This document shows, in pieces, positions 1-11,639 of a stretch of DNA of 64,000 nucleotides (position 1 is its first letter; the number at the start of each line of letters is the position of its first letter). The translations under genes were made by a program, and so were the position numbers. The stretch is from Tachypleus tridentatus (Eukaryota > Arthropoda > Merostomata > Xiphosura > Limulidae), in assembly GCF_004210375.1 (NCBI RefSeq), contig NC_134834.1, positions 142,447,009-142,511,008 on the forward strand, read 5' to 3'. The notes below the pieces were generated by a model. The model searched no databases and had not been told where the DNA came from. It saw only the letters and a list, made by a program, of their open reading frames with translations.

Positions 1-680
1 ATATTATTATCAATAAACCAAATATTTTGAAACTCAACAAAATATTCACATACAACTATCTTAATTTTAACAAACAAGTAAATAAGCAGAAAACACATGT
101 AATCAGTTATTCAAATATAACACCTATATTGATCAAAAGTTTTTGATTCAACAAAAATAACTCATTTTTTCTAACACTAATTACACTTGTTTGGTGAAAT
201 TAAGGTTACACCAATTACAAAACGTGTAACAGAATGACAATTTCAACTTTTTTTTTTTTTTACCTTCAGCTACTAAACTTAGTCTCGTTGACAGTTTTCA
301 GCAGAACTCATTCCGACAATTCGCATCTGTTTTCTCAAGTCTTGAAGAAAAACTTCGCCTTTTTCTTCGACTAAATACTGCTTTTTTTCTTTATCAATTA
401 CACTTCCAAAAATATGTTTTAAAACATTTATGGTGACGTTACGTATTTATGAATACTTCTCTCCGTACCAGATTTTTATGAATTTTCCTGCTGATGACAG
501 ATTTGTGGTTTTCTTTTTTTGAAACAATAGGTTTTTGTATATTTTATTTTAAACAAGTTTTCATTTATTAAAGAAAGACACCAGAGATATTCCGGGAGGT
601 CTAGCCACGGTTCAGTTCGTGAACAACTTGGAGTATTCCGAGCTCTATGATTGGCTTCCATTTGTATGAACCTCAATACA
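1..680. other. AT-rich intergenic DNA, nothing recognised
   Basis: Only short open frames without family resemblance are present, along with a poly-T run near 250-261. No SINE or transposon ends were recognised. Confidence 0.5.
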
Positions 681-683
681 TAT

Positions 684-1677
684 ATAGTACACCCTTGTGC
701 AAATTGAAACAAATGGTCATTTTAAAATATTTTCAGCATGATGGCCAGTGTAGGCTCGCTGGACCCACTGATTTGCTTTAATAGTCAGTTTTTCACACAG
801 ACGGCGTCATTAGCTGTGTTTTGCAGTACGGTCGATCTATTTTTGGGATATATGACGAAATTTTGAGGAATGTTAAGTCATTCGAAATTGCGTTAAAAGA
901 GCAAGGAGACCAGTCAAAAAACAACTTCTTAACAACCCAATGAAGAAACAATAGTATCAATGGGGTCTGAAATACAAGAACTGGACGCAAGAACAATGGA
1001 GGAAGGTGTTATTCAGTGACGAGACTCATCTCTTCCCAAAGGGACAATGAAGTCTGCATGTTCGCAGATCTCCAGGTAAGAAACTTCGAGAATCTCACAT
1101 CAGTCAATTCGTAAAACAGCCCTTGAAAATGTTTTGGGGCTTTTTCAGTTGCTATGGCGTTGGAGTCTTACATATCGTAGAAGGTATGATGCGAGGACCA
1201 CAGTATATCGAAGTTTTGCAGAGAAGAGTCGTTCCAAAATTGAAAAAGAGATTTCCAGATGGATCTGGCATTTTTCAGCAAGATCTGGTTCCATGCCACA
1301 CATCGAAACTTTTGAAGAATTTTATGACTACAACGCGAATGAAGGTGCCGGACTGGCCTGGAAACTCTCTGGACTTAAATCCTATTGAAAATCTTTGGGC
1401 AATTTGTAAAGAAAGACTTCGGGGAAAAGACTGTACTACGAATGATAAGCTAATTGAGGCCATAATTGAGGTATGGTACCGCGATCCAAAAATTAGTAAA
1501 GATTGCAGTCAACTCTTGGACTAGATGTCAAAGCAGATTAATGATCTTCTGAAAAATAAAGGCAGTCATATCATATATTAATTTGAGTAATTTCTGGATT
1601 CTCAGAAATAAAACGCAAAACATTGAAAAAATCGTAATCTTCCGTCTTGTTTCAATTAATTTGCACAAGTGTCTATA
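684..1677 (+). mobile_element. Tc1-like DNA transposon, defective
   Basis: The element is about 1 kb long and bounded by imperfect terminal inverted repeats. The left end reads ATAGTACACCCTTGTGCAAA, and the reverse complement of the right end (about 1650-1677) reads ATAGACACTTGTGCAAATTA. Both are followed by a GAAACAA-type block and sit in TA-rich flanks, as expected for Tc1/mariner insertion at TA. It contains one transposase reading frame with internal stops (separate entry), so it is not autonomous. The exact outer base is uncertain because the flanks are TA repeats. Confidence 0.8.
984..1524 (+). pseudogene. Tc1-family transposase remnant (DD34E)
   Basis: This is the C-terminal two thirds of a Tc1 transposase. 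The first catalytic Asp lies in WTQEQWRKVLFSDETHLF (about 985-1040), which is followed almost at once by a TGA. The frame reopens at the Met at 1123. The second Asp is in IFQQDLVPCHTS and the Glu in DLNPIENLW. I count 34 residues between them, which gives the DD34E spacing of Tc1. QQDL replaces the usual QQDN, and the N-terminal helix-turn-helix region is not readable. The frame ends at a TAG at 1522-1524, about 150 bases before the right inverted repeat. The enzyme family cuts and pastes DNA at TA sites; this copy is dead. Confidence 0.85.
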
Positions 1678-1679
1678 TG

Positions 1680-4600
1680 CTGAATGGTCAATAAATATTC
1701 GTATCAGTTTTTAAAGTTCTAACTTCCAGAACAATGAGCTAAGAAGGATGAGTGACGTATGTAATAAGTGATTTTTGTTTCGTTATAGGTATTATAAGTT
1801 ATCGTTATACTTACATTTTTGTTTAACAGAGATCGTGCATATCTTCCTAGATGATATACCATGACTAAACAGCTACGGATGGTGGCAACTGAGTGTGAAG
1901 GTTAGTAAAGTTTCAACCAACTTTTAGAATAAACATGTTCAACCGCCAATGACATCCCCGCCTGAAACTCGATCTCATGATGTAATACTCAAACCAAGGG
2001 ATAAGGAGAGAAACGATTTTGATTGGCCAGAACTCCCACTGAGAAAGTTTTTTTTTTTTTTTGGAGGAGGGAGCAGAGAGGAAGGGATGAACCTTGAGGT
2101 TTGCAGGTGGAGAAAGACAGCTCCTTCATTTTTCCTACACGGTTTTGTTAAATGCTATATTTGTTCTGTAAGAACACTCCATGAAACTTGTACCGATGAC
2201 GCAGTGGGTGATAATCATCACTTGGTGGCAACAGTAGATTGTTCGATACCTTACCTAAAACGCAGGAGAATGCACCATCTGAGAAAAGATTAGAAATGAG
2301 CGTTTCAAGAGAATAAAACACGATTTATAAAATTAAACTGGTCACATGGAATTAAAAAGAACAATAATAATGACAAACCCAAAAGATGTTTCTTTGCAAT
2401 GCGAGGTTGCTGGAGAAATGAAAATAGTTACACTACAAAGGAAGTGCCACACTGATTACATTGACCACTTAAAAGGAGGTTATATTACATAGTAACTGTT
2501 TAAAGTGAAATGAAACACTAATAATATAATGTTATATTACATAATAACTGTTTAAAGTGAAATGAAACACTAACGTTTGTCTGTAGTCATAAAACACATA
2601 AGTACTGTGTTAAAACATAATAACGTTAACAATCTAGGATGGCCGGCAAGCCACATTATATGTGAAGTTGTGTGCATAAAACACAACGACGTGGTTTACG
2701 ATAGCACACAGTTAACTGTAACTTATCAGATAATTATAAGTGGAAGGTAAATATTTATCTCATTTTTACTCACACGTTAACTGGTGACTATGAATTTGAC
2801 AATTTAAGAGTCGAGCTATAGGCCCATACTATCATGTAATCATACAACTCTGTAAAACGGTAAAAAAAAGAAAAGAAAAGTATCAATGTTAAATGAATAT
2901 CATACAATATGACAGCAAAAGTAGTGTAGACTAGGGTTAGTTAGGAAGATAAGAGTTCTGGTGATGACGTACCAAAACACCCTAGGACATTCACAAAAAA
3001 CTTGTACACATCATACCGCAGACGTTGCACGTACAGGTTTTACTTCAGTTGTAAATGGTTAGGCGCTGGATGGTTATGTAACATAAAATGTAGATCATTC
3101 CCAAGTTACTCATGCAACATTTGGTGTATATCAGGCCCACGATTTTCAAGTTATAAACAGCACTTTATATACTGAATGAAGATTGACGTTACAAGGTTAT
3201 AGCTTACAACTTAGTAATATGATGAAAGAACACAATGAAAAAATGTTACATGGCAAATTTCTTCATTATGATTTGTTGGAAAACAGATAACCGATTCTGA
3301 TGATGTAAAACATTTATTGCCGAGTAAGAAAATTGGAAAGACAGGTAATTTAAAAACGTGAGAAAAAGGGCTAAAGAAATAAAAACAGCAAAGATTTTAT
3401 TAGATTCACTAGGGACTATATTAAAGTTGGGAGATGGGTCCAAAAAGCAAGAGGGTCAAAAACACACTAGTCTTATGAAACAGAAATGGAATGACGTTTT
3501 ACAAAGCATTAGTCTGATATTTTTGGGAATGGTAATGTCATTTTTGCAATTGAGGTATGGTTTAAAAAAATCAGAATTACTCAGACAAAATTGTCGATTG
3601 ATCCTTTACTAATTTATAAGTGTCAGCAATAGCACCAAGCAAGGAAAAATTAAGAAATTTTGCTGAACAGTAGCAGCAAAAATACTTGAGGTATGACGTA
3701 GTCCCATTAGCACGTTAGGACAATGGGGAAGACCAATATGTTGGCACTTTTAAATGCTAAAAGTTGCTATAAAAACTTCAATGGCTACAGTTTAATTAGG
3801 AGAGGATGCATAACAAGTTGTTTCTTTATTGACGCCCATTGTTAAGGGCTATACTGCTGCTATTATCAAGTTTTTCATTGACTTTAACATTGATGGCATA
3901 GTTTTGGATGTTACTATTAAATCAAACTTTCATCAGCCTTACCTATCAACTTTATAAAGCCTCTTAAAATTATTGCATGTTTTTCTATGTCAAGGGCAAA
4001 ATGTTATGGAACTTACAACTGAAAAGCCTTTGGTGACAGTTGCTAACTTTACATATTTCATCCATGCTGACAGAAAATATTTTTACTTAAATGATGACTG
4101 CATTGTCAATAATCAAGCTTTCCAATGCAGAGCAAACACTAAATAAATAAAAAAAAAAACAGGGATTGAAACATTATATTTAATTGTTTTCTCAAATATG
4201 CTCTACATATGTATTGTGTAGTGTTAAAGATCTTTTCTTCCAAAATATTAAAAATATTATGACATTTATAACATTCAACAGATCTTTGATGAAGCCCCTT
4301 TCATTTGTATGACCAAATGTTCCATCCTTCTCTTTAGTCTATCAGTGAACACTGCATGATATAGCTTCAAGATTCTATGTGTCAACCTCATTGGTAGCAG
4401 AAACAATCTTCATATGTACTTTATATTGCTAATTTGAAGAGTGACAGAAATTGAACTTACAATTTCAAATTTCCAAAATTTTTTTTGAGTGGGAAGGAGG
4501 CTGATCTCTCATTCTCTGACAATCCTTCATATAAACTCCTCCACACACTCCTTTCCAAAAGTCCTGGATACACCAATGGGTTAACTGCTCGTGATAAAGA

Positions 4601-5640
4601 TTTTTGTTAACCTTTTTCTACTTTCAAAACTTCTGATTTTGAGTTTAAAAATTGTAAATTGAATAATGTTTATTAATCTGACTGTAAGGTTAATTTCATG
4701 GATGTCAGCAGAGCTACATGAGGTTATCTGTGTTAATCTTTGAACTGAAAGACAAGAGGGAAGGCAGATAGTCAACACCACCTACTGTCAACTCTTGTCA
4801 GGCTGAATGCTGAAATTTAACTGTCACTTTCATAACATACTCAAGGCCCTAAAATATGTACTAGGCCCATTACTTAGATGAATAACAAGGACATGCAATT
4901 ACATAAATGACAACTGCTAACTGCTGGAATAACCTAATCAAGTCGTAGGATTTGGCCATTGTTCTTAAAACAACTCTTTTTTAACGAAGTGTGGTTTTAA
5001 TAAATATTTCTTTATTACTTTCAAGTAGCTCTGGCTTCATGATATGGCTTTATCCTGCTTCAATAGGCATAATAAAATCATAAAATTCCTTATCATCCTA
5101 TTACAAATTCAATGTGCACAAAGCATATTCAAAACACTGATAACTGGTTCTATTTCCACTTCTAGCTGCCAAAAATGCAAAAGAAGCACATTCAGTGTAT
5201 GCTTTTCATCTTTTCTTTGTTGATAAACAAATGTAATTTAAATTAATATTATACTCAGTTTTTCTTACACGAAATTACATTATTATACTGCTATTCAAAT
5301 GGCAAGTTCATCATATACTATTTGTAATTAACATTAACTAAAAGTTCACAGACATTACACACGTACAATATATTAAAAAAGTCATAGTTCTGTACCTCTT
5401 TATGCTTTTTGTTGAACAATTTAGAAATTCAAAGCATTATTTTCTTACTTTTACTAAAAGTACACATATATCTAGTAGAAAAAATTTGGAATTTCTAATG
5501 AATTTCTATTATATGCAATGAACAATTTTAATTCACTAAAATCAAAATAAGATATGGCTTAATATCTATACCACATACACAGCTCAGTTTTACAGTTAAA
5601 CTAAAAACAAACATATGTTCATATTATATTGCACTACAGT
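1680..5640. other. Intergenic DNA with minor repeats
   Basis: No gene was recognised with confidence. A 51-bp unit is duplicated in tandem at about 2478-2573. A stretch at 3358-4146 (plus) has long broken open frames that look coding-like but match nothing I recognise. An old SINE fragment lies at 4690-4815. The part next to 5640 probably includes the 3' untranslated region of the minus-strand TRIM-like gene. Confidence 0.4.
4690..4815 (-). mobile_element. SINE family A fragment (old)
   Basis: The fragment contains recognisable blocks of the family A SINE in reverse orientation: GCTACATGAGGTTATCTGTG, AAGACAAGAGGGAAGGCAG and a CAACTCTTG block. The tRNA-like head is missing. It is strongly diverged. 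Confidence 0.6.
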
Positions 5641-5652
5641 TGTACACGACAA

Positions 5653-5720
5653 TTACTTGTAGCGATATTTCCTGATGCAGTCATTTCCCAAGTCTACAAC
5701 CACTAACTCATTTTCAAAAT
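5653..5720 (-). pseudogene. Frameshifted C-terminal tail of the TRIM-like NHL protein
   Basis: The annotated frame ends in KMS-stop at 5703. The neighbouring frame reads straight on as ENELVVVDLGNDCIRKYRYK and then TAA at 5653-5655. This is the expected closing strand of an NHL propeller (pattern VVVxDxGNxCxxxYRY). Joining the two frames needs one extra base in the short A/T runs at 5711-5719. The break is therefore either a sequencing or assembly error in a homopolymer, or a real truncating allele. Confidence 0.8.
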
Positions 5721-7223
5721 GGCCACGCCTGCTGGTCTTTTCAGCTTTGTTTTTGGGCTATTGATACAAAATAACAAATGGCCTGAGACAAAGTTAAAGA
5801 TCTGGATATAATGTTTGTTTTTCTCTGAGCGACATACTAGGAGATTGCCTTCTTTATCGGACACAAGACCTCCAAAATGACCACCATTCCTTCCTTCTGG
5901 ATAGATTTCTTTGAGAAACTCACCTGAAGAGCCAAATACTAAAACTGATGAATCTCCTACAAGTATTTCATCTTTTGGTCCTACAGCCACAAACTTGATG
6001 GCATGGGACTCAGTATTGTTGAACCCTGTCAGCTCTATCTTTTGGAGCAAATTTCTTGATTCATCCAAAATAAAAACACAATTAAGGTTATTATCAAGTA
6101 TGAGAATTTCTCCTTGACTGTTCACTGCTATGTCCATTGGTTCCACAAAGTCGGAATGAGTGGACTGACTTATAAATTCACCATCAAATGTCAACTCTGT
6201 AATGTATTTAGTTTTCCAGTTTATGACTAGCAGAGAATTGACATGTGTCACTGCTATTCCAGTACCTCCACATTCTTCCAATCCTACTCCGACGATGTGA
6301 TGAATAAACTCCAAGTCAGGTCCAAGAACTTTGATCCTGTTGTTACCTGTGTCAAGCACAAAAATTTGCCCAGCAGGACTAATGGCAACAGCACAAGGTT
6401 GCAGAAACTGGTTGTCTTCACAGCCAGTGGTGCCAAAGGAAACTACAGGGTTAATGTCTTGCAATGCTTCAAATCTGAAAGGGCTGTCCTTGATTGGTCT
6501 ACCAAAAATAGTTATATGAAGTTTGTAAACACCTGGCATTTCTGTCCTGTATTTCACTGTGTATGTCCCATTACTGTTGTCAACAACAGTAGCCTTTACT
6601 AGTTCTCCATTCTCATGAAAGATTTCAACCACTAAAGGGTCTCCCCCAACTGACTGAGGATTCCCTTTGAAATCTACAGCTGTGACAAGAGTTTGCCCTT
6701 CCAGATGCACAGAAATATCCTCCACCTGAGCTGTGCACAAAGGAGAAAAAGTTGTGCTTGTCCTAACTTTACCAAATGTGCCCAAAGCAGTTTGTAAGTC
6801 ATCAAATGCTCTATTATGCTCATATTCATACGTAATGAATCCATTCTCTCGTGGTTCTCCAAAAACAGGCATATTATTCATCTTTTCATTTATTAGACAG
6901 ATTTTTTTGAAAATGTTTCGCACCTCGACTTCATTATCAAGACCTTGACATAGCTGATCCACTGCAAGCTTTTCTCTCTTTATTGTTGCCAACTGCTCTA
7001 ACAGAGAACCTTTCTTTTCAACTTGATATTTTTTCATGGTAGATAACAAATCTTGTTTCCTGTTTTCTACAATCTTTAGAAGTTCATAGAAAGTATGATT
7101 TGCAATCTCACATGACTTCTCCAAATTCTCTTCTAATTTGCATAATTCATTATTTACATTTTCTGTAGCAGTATTTAATCTATTAATACAAATATTTGCC
7201 TTTTTCATTATTACTTCAGACAT
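5703..7223 (-). CDS. TRIM2/TRIM3/TRIM71-like protein, coiled-coil + filamin + NHL (terminal exon, 5' incomplete)
   Basis: The 506-codon open frame has three regions. Residues 1-135 are a Leu/Lys/Glu-rich coiled coil of TRIM type. Residues 160-252 are an Ig-like filamin repeat containing VVDNSNGTYTVKYR and a GRPIKDSPF end motif. From about 262 onward is a six-bladed NHL propeller, with blades such as LQPCAVAISPAGQIFVLDTG and EPMDIAVNSQGEILILD. Coiled coil, filamin, NHL is the order seen in TRIM2, TRIM3 and TRIM71/LIN-41, which are E3 ubiquitin ligases or RNA-binding regulators. The RING and B-box domains that give ligase activity are absent. The first Met probably lies at or just inside an exon: an in-frame TAG is 33 bases upstream, and a pyrimidine-rich tract followed by TCTGAAG could be a splice acceptor. 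The upstream exons were not found here. At the 3' end the frame stops early because of a one-base shift. The paralogue cannot be decided without comparison. Confidence 0.85.
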   Translation of the reverse strand: MSEVIMKKANICINRLNTATENVNNELCKLEENLEKSCEIANHTFYELLKIVENRKQDLLSTMKKYQVEKKGSLLEQLATIKREKLAVDQLCQGLDNEVEVRNIFKKICLINEKMNNMPVFGEPRENGFITYEYEHNRAFDDLQTALGTFGKVRTSTTFSPLCTAQVEDISVHLEGQTLVTAVDFKGNPQSVGGDPLVVEIFHENGELVKATVVDNSNGTYTVKYRTEMPGVYKLHITIFGRPIKDSPFRFEALQDINPVVSFGTTGCEDNQFLQPCAVAISPAGQIFVLDTGNNRIKVLGPDLEFIHHIVGVGLEECGGTGIAVTHVNSLLVINWKTKYITELTFDGEFISQSTHSDFVEPMDIAVNSQGEILILDNNLNCVFILDESRNLLQKIELTGFNNTESHAIKFVAVGPKDEILVGDSSVLVFGSSGEFLKEIYPEGRNGGHFGGLVSDKEGNLLVCRSEKNKHYIQIFNFVSGHLLFCINSPKTKLKRPAGVAILKMS

Positions 7224-7722
7224 TTTTGTAGCAAAAGATAATAAATAAAAAGCCTAAAATTAAATATTTTATGGGTGTAGTACTAAATGTTTTTTCGTGA
7301 TCTATTTTGAGGAATATATAGAATGCCTCACCAATTCACTGCTGTCTTCAAGTTAACTCTGAGTTATCTGAAATTACAACTATGTTGCTTCTTAGTAACC
7401 AATATATATTAATAGGGTTACCATTCCTAAATGCTATTGTTCAAAGCACCAAGTTCACATTTCATCAACAACCACTTTCCCAACGAGTGACTTGTACCCA
7501 GATGATTAGGTTTCAGTGATGTGGACTACAGCATAGTAAAATCACTGACTGTTCTGAAAAAGAGAAAAAGACAAATTGTAATTTAAACTACATTTGTAAA
7601 GTTTGTAAACTGTTCAGTATTTATGTTTCTCTGTTGCAGTTCTTTGATTAAAATCATTAATCAACATGATTATCTGATCTTGCTCTCCATCTAACTAGAA
7701 AAATAATAAAATTAATAATAAT

Positions 7723-7744
7723 TCGTGTGTGTGTGTGTGTGTGT
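7723..7744. repeat. (GT)n microsatellite
   Basis: About 11 uninterrupted GT dinucleotides. Confidence 0.95.
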
Positions 7745-7775
7745 CCATCAATAACAATATACACATCTGCCAAAT

Positions 7776-7878
7776 TGTATTTTCAAGATGGCTGATATGG
7801 ATATCAGCACTTTAATTAAAATAAACTACAGAACACTGTTTCGACCTTTCTAGGTCATCTTCAGGTTAGCAAACCTTA
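7776..7878 (-). repeat. Penelope-like element terminal fragment (family C repeat)
   Basis: This is one of six or more copies in the window of a block of about 100 bp. Read on the minus strand it starts AACCTGAAGATGACCTAGAA, continues with GGTCGAAAC and a TTTAATTAAAG segment, and ends ATATCAGCCATCTTGAAAATAC. The same block follows the endonuclease end of the Penelope-like element at 29.1-30.4 kb, so it is interpreted as that element's terminal region. Confidence 0.7.
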
Positions 7879-8257
7879 AGTTAACCACACACACACACAT
7901 TGTTCAAATAATATAACACCAGAAAGCACTCATAAAAATATTTCAGAAAATTCGAATGTGACCAAATTTTCTCTCTCAGATGTTTAGTGGCTGTAATATT
8001 TTAGTTTTTAATTCACAAATGCTTTTCTCCACATGGCTTATAAATCCCTTTATTTTTGTTCTTTCCATGTTGCCTATCACGTAACATACATATATTTTTT
8101 TTAAATTTTAGTATTGTTATATTGTACAGTTTGGCAGGAATGGCAAGACGTCAATGACAAGGAAAGTTTATCTATTTTTCGTCAAATATTTGCACAGCTA
8201 CTCAAGCAGTAGTCATATCTGCAGTAGCCATCTTTAGTTTGGAAGTGACAGATGAGA

Positions 8258-8447
8258 AAGAGGGCTGCTAGCCAACACCTTCCACCATAAACTCTTGGGC
8301 TATATTTTTTACCATTGAACAGTAGCACTAACGATCATTTCCCCATACCTTAAAAAACTAGCAAGTTCAGTGACAAGATTCTAATGCATGACCTGCAAAT
8401 TGCAAGTTGAGTTCTCTAACCACCAGACCATGCCAAGCCAACTCTGA
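8258..8447 (-). mobile_element. SINE family A, old diverged copy
   Basis: Shared blocks in reverse orientation are GGCTGCTAGCCAACACC, AACTCTTGGGCTATATTTTT and, at the head, CTAACCACCAGACCATGCC. It is much diverged from the younger copies. Confidence 0.7.
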
Positions 8448-11400
8448 AATGTACATACATATTTAAGGCATGACTACTGGCTAAGAACTGGAACATCTAA
8501 AAAGTAGACAAAGAAGTGTTTAGTGATCACATATTAATTAAAACTAAATGTTTCAGTAATGTCAAAAACATCTTTCATTTAAAATTGAGTACTGATTTCA
8601 TTAAATAATAAAACCTGTTGAACAATTTTTAATCATTTTATTTTCAATAAACACAGAAAATCACTTTTTCTTCAAGAAACTAATTTAGTAATAAATGTGA
8701 CAAGTTACTATTTCATAAACTGGTTAATTAATTATTAATGTTTTTAGTGAAGTATCAAACTATTGCAACAGAACAAATTTTTTTGCTTTTCTAAACTAAT
8801 GAAAACTTTATTATTCAAATCTGTAACAAACAGTTTCCACATAAATAATAAAACTGCACTGAATTTAAACAAAGATTCAACTACCAATAATCAATTCTGT
8901 TTAAAATGAGCTTTGAAACAAGTCTTTAAAATTACAGTCACAAGTATAACACAATTCTAAGATACAGTGCAATAATATGAGTAATATCTCCTGTAATAAT
9001 GTTACTATTATATTTTGTTAATTTGTAATTTTACAACAAAATCAGATCCCATTTCTCAAATATTGCAATGGCAATTTCTATGAAGTTATATGGTAGATTA
9101 AACCTTTCCACATAAGTAGAGTAGCAGAATAACCAATAAGAGTTCTATAGGATTTAGACCAGGGATTCTTTTAGGCTAACTTGTGACCTCTACAATTTTG
9201 TGTTCAAGAATGTCTATCATAATCCTGCAGTACAACACCAGCCATGTATCTGTCCAGCCTCACTACATACTCAAAGAAAAACTAAATATTAAGTATATCA
9301 TTTAACACATTCCTCATCTCTGGCTCACAAGATGATACACATCGAACGATCATTATTAGGAACATGAAACCCATGTGATATAAATAAAAATCCAATAACA
9401 ACTAAACTGGTACAATGATTTTTTTAACGAAATTAATATGTAATATGTACTTTTCCAAGATGTACAACAAGACCTGATTCCATAATCTGTTAAGTTTATA
9501 TGAATACAATATAAATAAAAAATTGGAAATTTAAAAACCTTCAAATAGGGATCATAAAAACAGAAAGGAAAGAAGACTAGAGTTACTGCACACAGTATTC
9601 ACGCAAACTACAAATGCCTATTTTGGTTCCATGCTGTTAGCCAAAATTATATTTTGTTGAGTCAGAAATGGTGATTTGCAGTTCAAATAACTAATATCTA
9701 CAGTATATCTCCAGCCCTGTTTCCTCACTGTTTTCACAATCACAAACTGCAGGTTTTTTAAACTCCCAAATCGTTTTTTTTATTTCTTGTTTGTTGGTTT
9801 CTTTGTGATTAGTTATGAGCAAATGCTTAATTGATATGGAAGCTAACTTTATAGACTGTAGGATAATAAAGATAGTTGGTAGCTAGCTGATACAGTTCAT
9901 AATTTACATTGTTTACAACAGAATTGTGATGCTTTTTAGCTTATATAAAATATAGGAGAAACAAACTGACATTTCAGTACTCCTACAACATTCACTATAC
10001 CTTATTTAGCATTTTAGTATTCCTCAAAAGATTTAGTTGCAATATACCAAGCCATTTTTATTGTACACTGGAAAGATAGTAGTGTAATAATTACAAATGG
10101 ACCACTTAGAGCAAATTTTCTTTCACTTGCAAGTCTAACATGCATGCTTATTTTTGCATGTGTACAGCCTTAGCAGTCAATAGTAAGAGTTTCAAAATGT
10201 TGTCTGAACTGAATCTTTAGTTTTCAAGCTGCTTTTTACTAAACATTCTCTTATATTTTTGTGCAATTCCTATTATGTACTATCATGGCTTTTGATATAT
10301 ATATATAAATTAAACAAGTCTATGTGTGTAGACATACATAAACATAAATGACTGACCACCAGTGTACATTTCTAATATGTGATACTGCCATCCATACAAT
10401 AGAAACATAACTCAACTTGAACAACACACCTAAGGGCACATTTCAACAGACAAAACTGTTGCTGAGATGAAGAGATATAATCACAAAATAATCCCTTTTG
10501 TATGTACTCAAACATAGAAACACATCTTGTAACATGTAGAACTAGAAGACATGGGCAAATCTTTACATCTTGTAAAAGTTGGCAATACCATGTTAAAGGA
10601 TCAGCCATACTTTATTCTAATGATTGTAATGTTTTATACACTCACAATGTCTTGTGCATGAATAAACATGCAAACAAATTCTTGTTTGCATATTTACAAA
10701 ATATGTTTAAGTTCTACCAAGGTGTATATACCATCAACAGCTTACAAATTTCCCAATAAATATTACTTAATCTATCTGAAAACATGAATGTTTCAAACTT
10801 TACTTGAAGTTTACTTCTCTATTGGATTCTGTGTACTTGGGGTGTAGGTTTTTCTACTTTTATTTCTCTGATGAAAAGTTAGCTTAGCTTAAAGTTTTTT
10901 TCTTTCAACTTTAATGTTTTATTCCCTCCTTTATAGGGTCCTAGAAATAGTTTCTGATGGAAATCCTATCAAAAACTTAAATTCTGTTGTAATCAAGATA
11001 AAAAAAGGAGTAATTATCACTCTCTTTTAGAACTCAACTAGCAAACATCCCCTGTCATAATTAGATTGTTAGCTGCACAAAGATGGTAGAGTAACATATG
11101 TACACAAATAAACTATGAGTTCAGGTAGTCAAACTGGGTTACTACTAGCATTGGATCTTATCATGTCAACTCAGTCTAGTCTAATATGTAAACAAAGTCC
11201 AAGAACATCATATCCTTCACTAATCAGAGTATAAGGGACAATATTTGAAAAGATGTTAAGAAATTTACTTGTTATAATATATTGAATTTTAAAATATTTG
11301 ATTTTGTTACTGTTATCTTTAAAAATCAGAGTTAAATAAAAATAATTAGATTTTGTAAAATTTGGAACTAAAATAGTAAGCTCAAGCTCTCAATTTTGAT

Positions 11401-11639
11401 TTTAGCAGTGTAATGTATAATACAATGTTAGATTAGGCTTAGTTATAATTCAGATTGTATGACAAAACAAATACATTGTTTCATTTATGAAACATAGTTA
11501 AAACTATTTAACTGTCAAACTTCTGTTTAGCAGTGTTACCAAAAGGGTACTGGTATTTAATCATAGTATCGAGTGCCTAATTTAGTTTCACAAACAATGC
11601 AATAGTTAAAGACTAGTTTGGAGATTAAGTATTTAGAGT

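Larger units (their letters stand above)
7224..11635. other. AT-rich region upstream of the TRIM-like exon
   Basis: If the TRIM-like gene has upstream exons, this would be intron. I looked on the minus strand for a RING or B-box (CxxC...CxHxxC pattern) and saw none. The region holds a (GT)n microsatellite at 7723-7744, a short (AC)n at 7887-7900, a Penelope tail and an old SINE. Open frames at 9356-9544 and 10372-10759 have no recognisable features. Confidence 0.4.

Noticed and set aside
5911-6948. Plus-strand open frames across the TRIM-like gene
   Set aside because: Antisense shadows of the 506-codon frame.
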